Below, piece after piece: positions 8,541 through 16,199 of a stretch of DNA of 64,000 nt. The notes beneath the pieces were generated by a model that was not told the DNA's origin, did not search any database, and saw nothing but the letters and a program-made list of their open reading frames with translations. The number at the start of each line of letters is the position of its first letter. The stretch's first letter is position 1. Origin of the DNA: an uncultured Dorea sp. (GTDB taxonomy: Bacteria; Bacillota; Clostridia; Lachnospirales; Lachnospiraceae); assembly GCA_910579925.1 (NCBI GenBank), contig CAJTVY010000004.1:1-64000 (forward strand), in the 5' to 3' direction. The translations under genes and the position numbers were made by a program.

Positions 8541-8750
8541 TCACCTTTCGTCTGACAGGATCCCTCTGTCCCGGCATAGAGCTTCGATACTCCTGTCATA
8601 TGTAGCTTCCGCCTGCGCAGAAAAAAAGCACCCGGGTACACCCTCGTTGTTATCCCTGTGATGAGCCGCACAGGCACAGCACTTCCCATGTCTCGGACAG
8701 TCATAAGTGCATAGGCATGGTCTTTGGTTGTCACAATCTGTCATATTCAT
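8541..8750 (-). CDS. DUF6485-like cysteine-rich protein
   Basis: 69 residues with the pattern C-x5-C-x-C-x3-C-x5-CC-x-C followed by AAHHRDN, GCFFS and AEATYDRSIE. This is the signature of the DUF6485 family, small Cys/His-rich proteins of anaerobic Firmicutes that probably bind a metal. Function is not known. A good ribosome site (ATAGGAG) precedes the ATG. The stop lies 6 bases from the start of the binding protein-permease gene, and the AGGTGAGG site for that gene overlaps it, so it is the first gene of the five-gene transport operon. Another frame is open over the same bases but has no family match. No clear promoter was found in the 245 bases upstream. Confidence 0.75.
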   Translation of the reverse strand: MNMTDCDNQRPCLCTYDCPRHGKCCACAAHHRDNNEGVPGCFFSAQAEATYDRSIEALCRDRGILSDER

Positions 8751-8995
8751 TCTCCTATCAACTATTATTTAAAAACGCCCGTATTTTGGATTTTACCCAT
8801 TTACTACTTACGCTATAATAATATAGCAGATAAGAATTTTGCTTTGGTGGGTATGGGATGATTTGTATTTTTTTTGGTATAATTTGTTATATATTCTTCT
8901 TAATCTTTCATATTTTTTTCATCCCGGTATTCTGACATGATTGTGTCTGTTGTTTTAAATATCATTTTTAGTTTTCTCCTTATCTGGGTTTACTC

Positions 8996-9609
8996 ATGCT
9001 TAAAGTTACTAAAAAATGGAATGAAATTCCGAAGTTTGCTTCTATGTGGAATATGGAGGGAATGGTGTTGATCGGTTATTGCGAACGGGATTATAAAAAA
9101 TTGAGGGAACAGATGCATATTCCGTTTGTAGTCTATGATGGTTACATGGAAAGTTTGGGGAATCTTGTAAATATTGAAGTCAATCACTTTGACGGCGGGG
9201 GACAGGTCGGACGTTATCTGAAAAGCAGGGGACACAAGACTGTGCTTTGTATTTCGGATAATGATATCTGCATGGATATGGAAAGATTTATGGGATTAAA
9301 AAGCGAGATTCCCAATGCAGAACTTATGATTATTATGCAATGGATTTTATTCAATTCCTGAAGAGTGTCGGGCTATCCGTTCCTAAGGACATGTCGGTAG
9401 TCGGGTTTGACAATGTAAGAGAAAGTGAAAAGTTTGTACCTGCGCTGACCACGATAAAACAGGATAGCAGGCAAAGGGCAGCTTTGTCGGTTAAAATGTT
9501 GAACCAGTTAAGGAATAAAGACTGTAGGGATAAAAACCTGGTTCTGCCTGTAACACTTGTAGAGCGTGACAGTGTGTGTGATATAAAGATGCACAAAGAA
9601 TGGGACTGA
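8996..9609 (+). pseudogene. LacI-family regulator remnant
   Basis: The region encodes parts of the periplasmic-binding-like ligand domain of a LacI/GalR regulator but no helix-turn-helix. Frame 1 (8996-9361) has GMVLIGYCERD, PFVVYDGYM, NHFDGGGQVGRYLKSRGHK. From about 9325 the homologous reading moves to another frame, which gives DYYAMDFIQFLKSVGLSVP, then SVVGFDN, PALTTIKQD and the C-terminal LVERDSV. About 50-60 residues that normally lie between these parts are missing at the frame change, so both a deletion and a frameshift are present. The N-terminal 90-110 residues are also gone. No product is expected. It may once have controlled the acetyltransferase gene downstream. Confidence 0.75.
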
Positions 9610-9708
9610 ATTTTGTTAAGGGTTATGCGTTTAACCTTTGCTATTTTTCCCGGTTCATTTTATTATGATTTCAACTGCTATGATATATATAGATTGGAGG
9701 ATAATAAG

Positions 9709-10500
9709 ATGGAACAAAGGAAACTGGTAACTCCGAACGATATTACAACTGCTTTGAAAGATATTGGCGTCCAAAAAGGGCAGGCGGTTATGGTGCATAC
9801 ATCGCTTGGCAGTCTGGGCTATGTGTGTGGCGGAGCACAGTCAGTTATTGAAGCATTGCTTGAGAGCGTTGGTGATGAAGGTACGATTATGATGCCGACG
9901 CAGTCATGGAAGAACTTAGATCCGGCGGCAGGCGTTTACTGGCAGGAACCAAAGGAATGGTGGCCTGTGATACGTGAATACATACCTGCTTATGACAAAC
10001 GGATTACACCGACAAACACAATGGGAGCCGTATCAGAAATGTTCCGGCAGTGGCCGGGGACACTTAGAAGCAATCACCCTGCAAGGTCAGTAGCGGCATG
10101 GGGACGTTATGCACAGTATCTGACAGAAAATCATGATCTGTCCGATATTTTTGGAGACCGTTCACCCATAGGCAGGCTGTATGAGCTTAACGGGTATGTT
10201 TTACTGGCTGGAGTTGGCTACGACAAGAACACTTCCCTTCATTTGGCTGATGTAAGGGCTGAATATCCAGGTAAGCATACGGTCATAGAAAGCAGCGCCA
10301 TACTGCTTGACGGACAGCGAATATGGAAATCTTATGAGACATTAGCTGTGGACGGAGAGGATTTTCCCGAAATTGGAGAGGCGTTTGAGCGGACAGGGAA
10401 GGTGCGCCATGTACCGTTAGGAAATGGTCTTCTTTCCATGATGAGCCAAAGAGCGCTGGTAGATTTTGCTGTGAAATGGATAGAAGAAAATAGAAAATGA
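9709..10500 (+). CDS. AAC(3)-family N-acetyltransferase
   Basis: 263 residues from the ATG at 9709, which has GGAGG at 9696-9700; the frame is open further upstream but without a ribosome site. Features of the aminoglycoside 3-N-acetyltransferase family: VHTSLGSLGYVCGG near the N-terminus, EGTIMMPTQSW, SNHPARSVAAWG (the conserved NHPxxS region) and GVGYDKNTSLHLAD. The usual length is 260-280, so it is complete. Family members acetylate an amino group with acetyl-CoA. Some give aminoglycoside resistance; others (YokD-like) have unknown natural substrates, and resistance cannot be inferred here. It sits between two decayed genes (LacI, EamA) and ends in a strong terminator, which suggests an acquired cassette. 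Confidence 0.85.
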   Translation: MEQRKLVTPNDITTALKDIGVQKGQAVMVHTSLGSLGYVCGGAQSVIEALLESVGDEGTIMMPTQSWKNLDPAAGVYWQEPKEWWPVIREYIPAYDKRITPTNTMGAVSEMFRQWPGTLRSNHPARSVAAWGRYAQYLTENHDLSDIFGDRSPIGRLYELNGYVLLAGVGYDKNTSLHLADVRAEYPGKHTVIESSAILLDGQRIWKSYETLAVDGEDFPEIGEAFERTGKVRHVPLGNGLLSMMSQRALVDFAVKWIEENRK

Positions 10501-10516
10501 GGTGAAGATTTCTTTG

Positions 10517-10552
10517 GACCTTCCGCCTGGAAGATCTTTCAGGCGGAAGGTC
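10517..10552 (+). terminator. Intrinsic terminator after AAC(3) gene
   Basis: GACCTTCCGCCTG (10517-10529) pairs perfectly with CAGGCGGAAGGTC (10540-10552) around a 10-base loop. The tail is AT-rich rather than a pure T run. It lies between convergent genes and could act in both directions. Confidence 0.7.
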
Positions 10553-10559
10553 GTAATAT

Positions 10560-10879
10560 TTATAAAACGACGAGTAAAGTGCCTGCGCCAATCAAGACGC
10601 AGCCAGCAATGGATTTCGGCGTGAATTTCTCATGCAGGAAGATAAATGCAAGCACAAGTGTAATCACAACGCTTAATTTATCAATCAGCTTTTTTTCTCG
10701 ATACTGGAAATCCCGCCCTGGGTATTCGTCAAAAACACCATCCCCCATGCCATGAGGACAACAACAACTGTCCGGATCGCCGTCGCCAGATTGGAATTTA
10801 CGCCCTCAATCCCTATTTTTGCCAGAATTGATGTGAGCGCCGCAAAAATAGCTGACAGCAGGGCAAACACAAACCACAT
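10560..10879 (-). pseudogene. EamA/DMT-type small transporter remnant
   Basis: Reading from 10879 down, the first part encodes MWFVFALLSAIFAALTSILA, KIGIEGVNSNLATAIRTVV, LMAWGMVFL, the start of a roughly 140-residue EamA-type membrane protein. After SSIEKK the matching frame changes and continues as LIDKLSVVITLVLAFIFLHE to GAGTLLVVL, the family C-terminus. The middle third (two helices, normally just before the P-I-D-K-L-S motif) is absent. The junction is a run of A residues, where a deletion and a frameshift coincide. The gene is therefore broken. It is minus-strand and convergent with the acetyltransferase gene. Confidence 0.75.
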
Positions 10880-11059
10880 GATACCATCCCCTTTTCTGAT
10901 TTCGTGTCTGTATTTACAGGCAAATTAAAATAGTATTTTCTAAACTGCCTGCATATTCCCAATTGTTTTCAAGAGATTACTGCCAGCCATAAGAACATCA
11001 CTGGCAGCTAAAAGTTTAAGTTTTTCACTGTCTATCTGACCGGGAGAGGTTCAAAAATG
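10880..11059. other. Intergenic with short inverted repeat
   Basis: An inverted repeat CTGCCAG ... CTGGCAG (about 10980-11009) lies between the EamA remnant and the end of padR. It could be a weak terminator for the minus-strand padR transcript, but it lacks a T run. Nothing else seen. Confidence 0.3.
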
Positions 11060-11611
11060 TTAGTTCTCCCTTCTAAAGTGTTGAAGTCCCTCGCGAAACT
11101 GCTGAATCCAGTTCAAGTCCGCCTCGCACATCATGACAAAATTGTCGTAGAGCATTTCCCACACAAAATGCTCTTGTTCCGATCTGTTGGGAAAGTTTTT
11201 TTCACGGCGTTTTTCTTCTCTTCGCATGGCTAACTGCTGCTTCATAATTTTTTCATACCTCGTGAGCAGTTCATCTACCTTTTCCGGTTCCAGACGTCCG
11301 GCCCACGATAACTGTATGAGAAAGGTTTTCTTAAATTCCGGCGCTTCCGGTTCTTCACTCGTCGTCCATCGAATTAATTCAGCCTCGCCTGATTCCGTAA
11401 TGGAATAAATCTTTTTGTTTGGTGCGTTTTCCTGATATTGTACCTCGCTTGTTACAAATCCGTTTTCCAGTAGTTTTGTCAACGCCTTGTAAATCTGGTT
11501 GTTATTGCCTGACCAGTAAAGAAACGGAGAGTCCTGCATCACCCTCTTTACATCATATCCGGTAAGTGGTTTCCAACTTAATAGGCCCAAAATAGCGTAA
11601 TCAATTTGCAT
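11060..11611 (-). CDS. PadR-family transcriptional regulator
   Basis: 183 residues. The N-terminal winged helix reads YAILGLLSWKPLTGYDVK, then QIYKALTKLLENGFV and KKIYSITESGEAEL, the standard PadR pattern (residues about 4-85). The second half is the helical PadR C-terminal (Vir-like) dimer domain with a Lys/Arg/Glu-rich helix. Such proteins repress drug-efflux genes and are released by ligands. The gene lies downstream of a MATE exporter gene on the same strand, separated by about 50 bases. A 12-base near-palindrome between them (11642-11653) matches two sites upstream of the MATE gene, so it likely represses both itself and the exporter. Confidence 0.88.
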   Translation of the reverse strand: MQIDYAILGLLSWKPLTGYDVKRVMQDSPFLYWSGNNNQIYKALTKLLENGFVTSEVQYQENAPNKKIYSITESGEAELIRWTTSEEPEAPEFKKTFLIQLSWAGRLEPEKVDELLTRYEKIMKQQLAMRREEKRREKNFPNRSEQEHFVWEMLYDNFVMMCEADLNWIQQFREGLQHFRREN

Positions 11612-11641
11612 AATGCATTCCTCCTTATCCTGTGTTAATTT

Positions 11642-11653
11642 TAACCTATGATA
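11642..11653. promoter_or_regulatory. Operator-like site upstream of padR
   Basis: TAACCTATGATA differs by one base from TAACCTATGTTA, the minus-strand reading of the site at 13096-13107 before the MATE gene. It lies between the MATE stop and the padR start, where an autoregulatory site is expected. Confidence 0.5.
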
Positions 11654-11662
11654 TGGATTGCG

Positions 11663-13075
11663 TCAATCCTGCTCTGCGAGAAAAGTCTTTCTGCTCTCCA
11701 GTGTAGAAATGAATCGCTTCGACTTCCATGTCCCCTGAAAATATCGCGCGCACACAATCGCAGCGGCAACGCTCCAGCCGGCGCTCGTGGATATTGGAAT
11801 CGCAAGAAAACCTAATTTCGGAGCTAAAATCAGCGTTACCGCCAACCGGGTGAAGATTGAGGCGGCGGAATGGACAGCCGCAATGATTGTATCGCCAGCG
11901 CCCTCCAGTACACCGGCCAAACAATACATAATTGCCATGAGAGGATAAAACCATGCGCAGACAGTGAAATAACTGTTTCCACTCGTCACAGCCTGTATGT
12001 CACTGCCAACGATGAGACCGATGATACGTTCCCCGAAGAACAGCATAAATACCGACAGCAGGGTAATTATGCCGATGGAAATCAGCAGGCTGAACCGCAG
12101 GCCCTTTTTTAACCGATCCATTTTTCCGGCTCCAATATTCTGGCCGGTAAAAATGGTGACTGCATTTCCAAAAGACTGTACTGGGAGCAGGATGAATGCT
12201 TCAATCCGAGCGACCGCTGTCATTCCGGCTATCTGTCCTTTCCCAAACTGATTGATCACAGCTTGTATCATAATCAGGCTGAGAAAGATTGAAGCCTGCT
12301 GAATGATCATCGGAATACAAAGTTTTAATGTAGTCATAAAAAGATGACGGTCAAAAACATAATCCTGCTTTTTAAGAGCCAGAATCGGGAATTTCTTTCT
12401 CATGCGTCTCCACAGATAAATTCCGGAAATAGCCTGAGCTAAGATTGTGGCCAATGCGATTCCTGCGATCCCAATTCCCGACGAAACAAATACCAGGTTG
12501 AGCAGGAGGTTAATCACTGAGGAAACGAGCAAGGCATATAGTGGTTCTTTAGAGTCGCCAAGGCTTCTCATGGCCGCTCCCACCAAATTGTAGAGCATTG
12601 AAAACGGCAGGCCAAGAAACAGAATTTGTAGATAAATCGTACCCTGATTCATAATTTCATTCGGCGCCTTGATCAGATTAAGCAGCGGTTTTGCAATCAT
12701 CGCTCCGAATACTCCGATGAAAACCACTAAAAACAGTAAAAAAATCAGCATTGTGGAAAACAGACGTTTGATCTGATCTTCCTGTTTTGCGCCATAGAGC
12801 TGTGATAGTAAAATCATCACACCCATTGCAATTCCCATAATTATGGATATCAGCAAAAGATATATGGGGATGGCCACCCCAATTGTGGACAATGCATTGG
12901 AGTCGATCAGACGCCCAGCCACAACTGCGTCAATGACATTGTAAAGCTGCTGTAGCAGGCTTCCTAATAGTATGGGGAGTGCGAACAGAATCAATTGTTT
13001 CTGTAAATTCCCTGTGGTTAAAGTGTTGCTGGATGTAAGTGCCTGAGCACATTTGTCCTTTTTTTTGCAATTCAT
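11663..13075 (-). CDS. MATE-family efflux transporter
   Basis: Twelve-helix multidrug and toxic compound extrusion protein. From the ATG at 13075 (AAGGCG site upstream) it is 470 residues. The frame extends to 13117, but that extension runs through operator-like palindromes and is unlikely to be translated. Family marks: FALPILLGSLLQQLYNVIDA near the N-terminus, IGVAIPIYLLLISIIMGIAM, GAAMRSLGDSKEPLYALL, and FGNAVTIFTGQNIGAGK in the second half, which repeats the first. It exports cationic or other toxic compounds in exchange for Na+ or H+ at the cell membrane. A PadR-type regulator follows, and two operator-like sites precede it, so it is probably induced by its substrates. Confidence 0.9.
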   Translation of the reverse strand: MNCKKKDKCAQALTSSNTLTTGNLQKQLILFALPILLGSLLQQLYNVIDAVVAGRLIDSNALSTIGVAIPIYLLLISIIMGIAMGVMILLSQLYGAKQEDQIKRLFSTMLIFLLFLVVFIGVFGAMIAKPLLNLIKAPNEIMNQGTIYLQILFLGLPFSMLYNLVGAAMRSLGDSKEPLYALLVSSVINLLLNLVFVSSGIGIAGIALATILAQAISGIYLWRRMRKKFPILALKKQDYVFDRHLFMTTLKLCIPMIIQQASIFLSLIMIQAVINQFGKGQIAGMTAVARIEAFILLPVQSFGNAVTIFTGQNIGAGKMDRLKKGLRFSLLISIGIITLLSVFMLFFGERIIGLIVGSDIQAVTSGNSYFTVCAWFYPLMAIMYCLAGVLEGAGDTIIAAVHSAASIFTRLAVTLILAPKLGFLAIPISTSAGWSVAAAIVCARYFQGTWKSKRFISTLESRKTFLAEQD

Positions 13076-13095
13076 TTTATCGCCTTCTTTCTTTT

Positions 13096-13123
13096 TAACA
13101 TAGGTTAAAGATAACATATGTTA
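13096..13123. promoter_or_regulatory. Tandem operator-like palindromes before MATE gene
   Basis: TAACATAGGTTA (13096-13107) and the perfect palindrome TAACATATGTTA (13112-13123) are 16 bases apart centre to centre, just upstream of the MATE ribosome site. With the site at 11642 they give the consensus TAACNTATGTTA. PadR is the obvious candidate to bind them. Confidence 0.6.
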
Positions 13124-13211
13124 GAAAATATGTCAAGCGGTTTTTTATTGCACAAGTCAGGATGGATGACTATTCGAGATTTTGAACTGCTTTTCCAAAT
13201 AGAGATATACT

Positions 13212-13240
13212 TTGTCATTATTCTGTGATAAACTTTATGT
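13212..13240 (+). promoter_or_regulatory. Possible promoter for yciI-like gene
   Basis: TTGTCA (13212-13217) and TTATGT (13235-13240) with a 17-base spacer, or TATGTA with 18, lie about 40 bases before the ATG at 13279. Confidence 0.4.
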
Positions 13241-13278
13241 ATTAAGAGGCAATAGGACAATAAAGCAAAGGAGAAAAT

Positions 13279-13569
13279 ATGATGTACATGATGATGATTG
13301 AGAAAAGTAAGACCTATAATAGGATGACAAAAAAGGTAGTTACGGAACACGTTGAGAACATAAGAAAACTGGATGATGAAGGAAAACTGGAAATATGCGG
13401 TGTGTTTAAAGGTTATCCTGGAATGGCGGGTATGTATATCCTGAAAACTCAAAGCCGTCAAGAAGCAGAAGAAATCTGCAATGCGGAACCATTAGTTATG
13501 GGAGGATATGCAACCTACAAATTAATTGACTTTCAGATTGCAAATCGGGAAAATAATTACTTGTTGTAA
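13279..13569 (+). CDS. YciI-family protein
   Basis: 96 residues in the YCII ferredoxin-like fold: MMYMMMIEKSKTYNRM, then EHVENIRKLDDEGKLEICGVF, with KTQSRQEAEEICNAEPLVMGG matching the conserved D/NP-F-x-x-A-region of the family. The ATG at 13279 has an AGGAG site 7 bases upstream. YciI proteins are small soluble dimers; the role of most is unknown, with some thought to be hydrolytic or dehydratase-like from the conserved His (here in EHVENI). It stands as a single gene with its own likely promoter, between MATE (divergent) and a lipoprotein gene. Confidence 0.8.
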   Translation: MMYMMMIEKSKTYNRMTKKVVTEHVENIRKLDDEGKLEICGVFKGYPGMAGMYILKTQSRQEAEEICNAEPLVMGGYATYKLIDFQIANRENNYLL

Positions 13570-13637
13570 TTTAGGAAGTGTTGCTATAATAATGAAAAGT
13601 ACCAGATTTTTTGTAGTAAGAAAGGAGTAAACAGATA

Positions 13638-14246
13638 ATGAAGAAACGAATTTTAATTCTGGTTTTAGCCGGAATGTTCTGCTTAACAGCCTGTAACCAG
13701 GGGGCGGATAATCCGCCAAAGGAGCCTAAGACACAGGAAGAAGAGAAAAAGGAGCCGATAGAGGAGAAAAAGGACGAATCGGATCAGAAGGACGAGGCGT
13801 CGGGAGACTTAGATTCGGGCGACAGTCAGGAGAGGCAGAATGAAGAAGAGGACGAGACGCCTGCAAAGACGGTGAAGATCAAAGTCTATAATAGTAATGA
13901 TGATGCCACTGCATTTGTTTCAGAGGAAGCAGAGATTGATTCGCTGACGCCAGAGAATGTGCTGGAGGCGCTGGTAGAGCAGGAAGTGGTTCCGGCGGAT
14001 GTCCAGGTTCTTAACTTTGAACAGTCCGTGGCAGACGGTGTGAATACAATTCAGATTGATTTTAACAGTGCATTTGCTTCTTATGTATCATCTATGGGAA
14101 GTACGGGTGAATACTATATAATTGGCAGTGTCTGCAATACATTTCTTGATGCCTATGGCTGTGAGAAGATTAAGATTACGGTTGAGAATGCAACATTAGA
14201 AACAGGACATGCAGAATTTCCGGGATATCTGACAAGATATCAATAG
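13638..14246 (+). CDS. GerMN-domain lipoprotein
   Basis: 202 residues. A lipoprotein signal ends in the lipobox LTAC (Cys19), followed by a charged Glu/Lys/Asp-rich linker of about 60 residues. The C-terminal domain (about 80-200) reads VKIKVYNSNDDA, SLTPENVLEALVEQEVVP, NTIQIDFNSAF, then IGSVCNTFLDAYGCEKIKITV. This is the GerMN fold named after the spore germination protein GerM. It should sit on the outer face of the membrane. GerM takes part in spore envelope assembly in Bacillus; the many GerMN lipoproteins of Clostridia have unassigned roles. A GTAAGAAAGGAG site precedes the ATG. Monocistronic, ended by a strong hairpin. Confidence 0.8.
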   Translation: MKKRILILVLAGMFCLTACNQGADNPPKEPKTQEEEKKEPIEEKKDESDQKDEASGDLDSGDSQERQNEEEDETPAKTVKIKVYNSNDDATAFVSEEAEIDSLTPENVLEALVEQEVVPADVQVLNFEQSVADGVNTIQIDFNSAFASYVSSMGSTGEYYIIGSVCNTFLDAYGCEKIKITVENATLETGHAEFPGYLTRYQ

Positions 14247-14257
14247 TCACATGTATC

Positions 14258-14308
14258 ATATCTGTACCAGGGGCGGCAGAATGACAGGCCTGCCGCCTGG
14301 TCAGATAT
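14258..14308. terminator. Bidirectional terminator-like hairpin
   Basis: ATATCTG-T-ACCAGG-GG-CGGCAG pairs with CTGCCG-CCTGGT-CAGATAT, a 19-pair stem with small bulges, between the convergent lipoprotein and XRE genes. There is no T tract on either side, so its efficiency is uncertain. Confidence 0.6.
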
Positions 14309-14343
14309 AATGTAATCCTGCCAGATACGGTTTAGATACTTGT

Positions 14344-14736
14344 TTACGGCTGTAAGGTTTCCGTTTCGCTGTAATGACTGTCGGTATCTGGTTCTTCAAT
14401 TCCATCCCGTATTTCCAGGGTGTGGAGATGTCTTAACATATCTTTTTTGGAACGTATGGACAGGCGACGGAATCTCTTGAGCAGTTCCTGAGCGTCATAG
14501 GGCATATTCCTTGACTCGTCCGCCGTAATATAAGAAGGCTCTTCGTCATCAAGAAGATAATCAATCGTTACATGGAAAAGATTCGCGAACGCCGACAGTT
14601 TCTCATGGGAGGGCTGTCGATTTTTGGTTTCGTAACCAGCGATTGTGGAACGGGCGACATTCATGCGTTCTGCGACATATTCCTGTGTCATGTTTTTTTC
14701 ATGGCGCAGAGCCTTGAGTTTTTCTGCAAAAGCCAT
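14344..14736 (-). CDS. XRE-family transcriptional regulator
   Basis: 130 residues from the ATG at 14736, which follows AAAGGAGG; the frame extends upstream but without support. Residues 1-60 are a Cro/CI-type helix-turn-helix: LKALRHEKNMTQEYVAERMN, VARSTIAGYETKNRQPS, KLSAFANLFHVTIDYLL. The C-terminal part is acidic and helical, with LLKRFRRLSIRSKKDMLRHL, typical of small clostridial repressors of this kind. It is divergent from the MerR-methyltransferase gene and shares a 123-base intergenic region with it, so it might control that gene or itself. Target unknown. Confidence 0.85.
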   Translation of the reverse strand: MAFAEKLKALRHEKNMTQEYVAERMNVARSTIAGYETKNRQPSHEKLSAFANLFHVTIDYLLDDEEPSYITADESRNMPYDAQELLKRFRRLSIRSKKDMLRHLHTLEIRDGIEEPDTDSHYSETETLQP

Positions 14737-14859
14737 AGCAGAATTCCTCCTTTGTGTGTTATGATATATAGTATATTTTACCAATCGTTGCGGTAAAGAA
14801 CATGTGTTGTTCCGGTTTGGGACGCAACTGTTCCAAGACGAAACAAAAGGAGCTTTGAA

Positions 14860-16041
14860 ATGAAAAAGGCAGGCTATTATTCTTCTGGTGTATTTGCCCG
14901 CATGGCAGATGTAACCTTACGGACGATTCGCTACTATGATAAGCAGGATATCCTGAAACCATCGTATGTAAGCGAGGCGGGGGCGCGTTTTTATACAGAC
15001 AGGGATTTTGCAAGGCTTCAGCAGATCCTGCTTTTGAAATACCTGGGCTTTTCACTGGAGGACATCCGGGAGATGCTGATTGATGATACGGATTATCACT
15101 TTATGTTAAACTCGCTGAACATCCAGCTGAAACTTGTGCAGGACCGGATCGAGCAGATGCAGCATGTGGAGGAGGCAATTCGGGATACTTCGGCGGCAAT
15201 CCGGAAAGATCACACGATTGACTGGAACCAGATGCTGAATCTGATTCATCTGACGGGAATGGAGAAGAGTCTGAAGAATCAGTACCAGAACGCTTCCAAC
15301 ATCTCGGCGCGGATCCACCTGCATCATCTGTATTCCCAGAATGAGAAGGGGTGGTTTCCCTGGATCTATGAGCAGATGGAAGTCTGTGCAGGGATGAAGA
15401 TTCTGGAGATCGGCTGCGGGGATGGAACCCTGTGGATGGAAAATATAGACAGGATCCCGCAGAATGTAGATATTATGCTTTCGGATCTCTCGGAAGGGAT
15501 GTTAAGGGATGCACGCCGGGCAGTCGGGGCAGATGATCATAGGTTTTCTTTTCAGGTGGCTGACTGTCACCGGCTGCCATGTGAGGAAGGCAGTTTTGAT
15601 CTGGTGATCGCAAACCATGTCCTTTTCTACTGTGAGGATATCCGAAAAGTGTGCGGGGAGATACTGCGGGTTCTGAAGCCAGGAGGAAGGTTCGTGTGCA
15701 GCGCCTACGGACGGAATCATATGAGGGAGGTAAGCGCCCTGGTAAAGGGATTTGATGACCGGATCGTGCTTTCGGCGGACAGATTGTACGAAAGGTTCGG
15801 GATGGAGAATGGAGCAGATATACTTTCCGGGTATTTTGCAGGGTGTGAGTGGAGGCGGTATGAGGACTGCCTGGTGGTGCCGAAACCGGAGCCGCTGATT
15901 TCGTATGTGCTGTCCTGCCATGGCAACCAGGGGCAGTATATTACGGAACGCTATAAGGAGTTCCGGGCTTATGTGAAACGAAAGACGGACCGGGGGTTTC
16001 GTATTACAAAAGAAGCGGGAGTGTTTGTCTGCAAATTTTGA
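14860..16041 (+). CDS. MerR-type regulator fused to SAM methyltransferase
   Basis: 393 residues. Residues 7-75 are a MerR winged helix (GVFARMADVTLRTIRYYDKQ, LGFSLEDIREML), followed by a dimerisation coiled coil (about 80-115). From about 170 a class I methyltransferase follows: motif I ILEIGCGDGTLW (181-192), acidic end of strand two MLSDLSEGML, VIANHVLFY (249-257) and VLKPGGRF (271-278). A full-length effector-type enzyme replaces the small ligand domain of ordinary MerR proteins. The enzyme part may methylate a small molecule whose binding also sets DNA binding, or may itself be the sensor for SAM. It is transcribed alone, followed by a terminator. Such fusions occur in Firmicutes; the substrate is unknown. 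Confidence 0.85.
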   Translation: MKKAGYYSSGVFARMADVTLRTIRYYDKQDILKPSYVSEAGARFYTDRDFARLQQILLLKYLGFSLEDIREMLIDDTDYHFMLNSLNIQLKLVQDRIEQMQHVEEAIRDTSAAIRKDHTIDWNQMLNLIHLTGMEKSLKNQYQNASNISARIHLHHLYSQNEKGWFPWIYEQMEVCAGMKILEIGCGDGTLWMENIDRIPQNVDIMLSDLSEGMLRDARRAVGADDHRFSFQVADCHRLPCEEGSFDLVIANHVLFYCEDIRKVCGEILRVLKPGGRFVCSAYGRNHMREVSALVKGFDDRIVLSADRLYERFGMENGADILSGYFAGCEWRRYEDCLVVPKPEPLISYVLSCHGNQGQYITERYKEFRAYVKRKTDRGFRITKEAGVFVCKF

Positions 16042-16063
16042 TAAAAATGAAAAAAATGCTTGT

Positions 16064-16085
16064 AGGTGACCTTGCGTCACCTTTT
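16064..16085 (+). terminator. Intrinsic terminator
   Basis: AGGTGAC (16064-16070) and GTCACCT (16076-16082) form a 7-pair stem with a 5-base loop followed by TTTATAAT, just after the MerR-methyltransferase stop. Confidence 0.7.
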
Positions 16086-16139
16086 ATAATGTTCTTGTAT
16101 TCAGAAAAATCTTCCATATATTTATGGACAGAATGTATA

Positions 16140-16170
16140 TTGGCAGAATGAAAAAAGAGAATTTTATAAA
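16140..16170 (+). promoter_or_regulatory. Possible promoter of rml operon
   Basis: TTGGCA at 16140-16145 and TATAAA at 16165-16170 (19-base spacer; TTTATA gives 17). It is about 30 bases upstream of rmlA. Nearby GACAGAATG and GGCAGAATG form a short direct repeat. Weak support. Confidence 0.35.
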
Positions 16171-16199
16171 CACTATTATGTAAGAAGAAGGAGGTACAC

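Noticed and set aside
8504..8734. Open frame overlapping the DUF6485 gene in another frame
   Set aside because: The alternative frame 8541-8750 has the family Cys pattern and a good ribosome site; this one has neither.
9709..10500. Aminoglycoside resistance call
   Set aside because: The family is clear but includes enzymes without resistance activity; sequence alone does not show the substrate.
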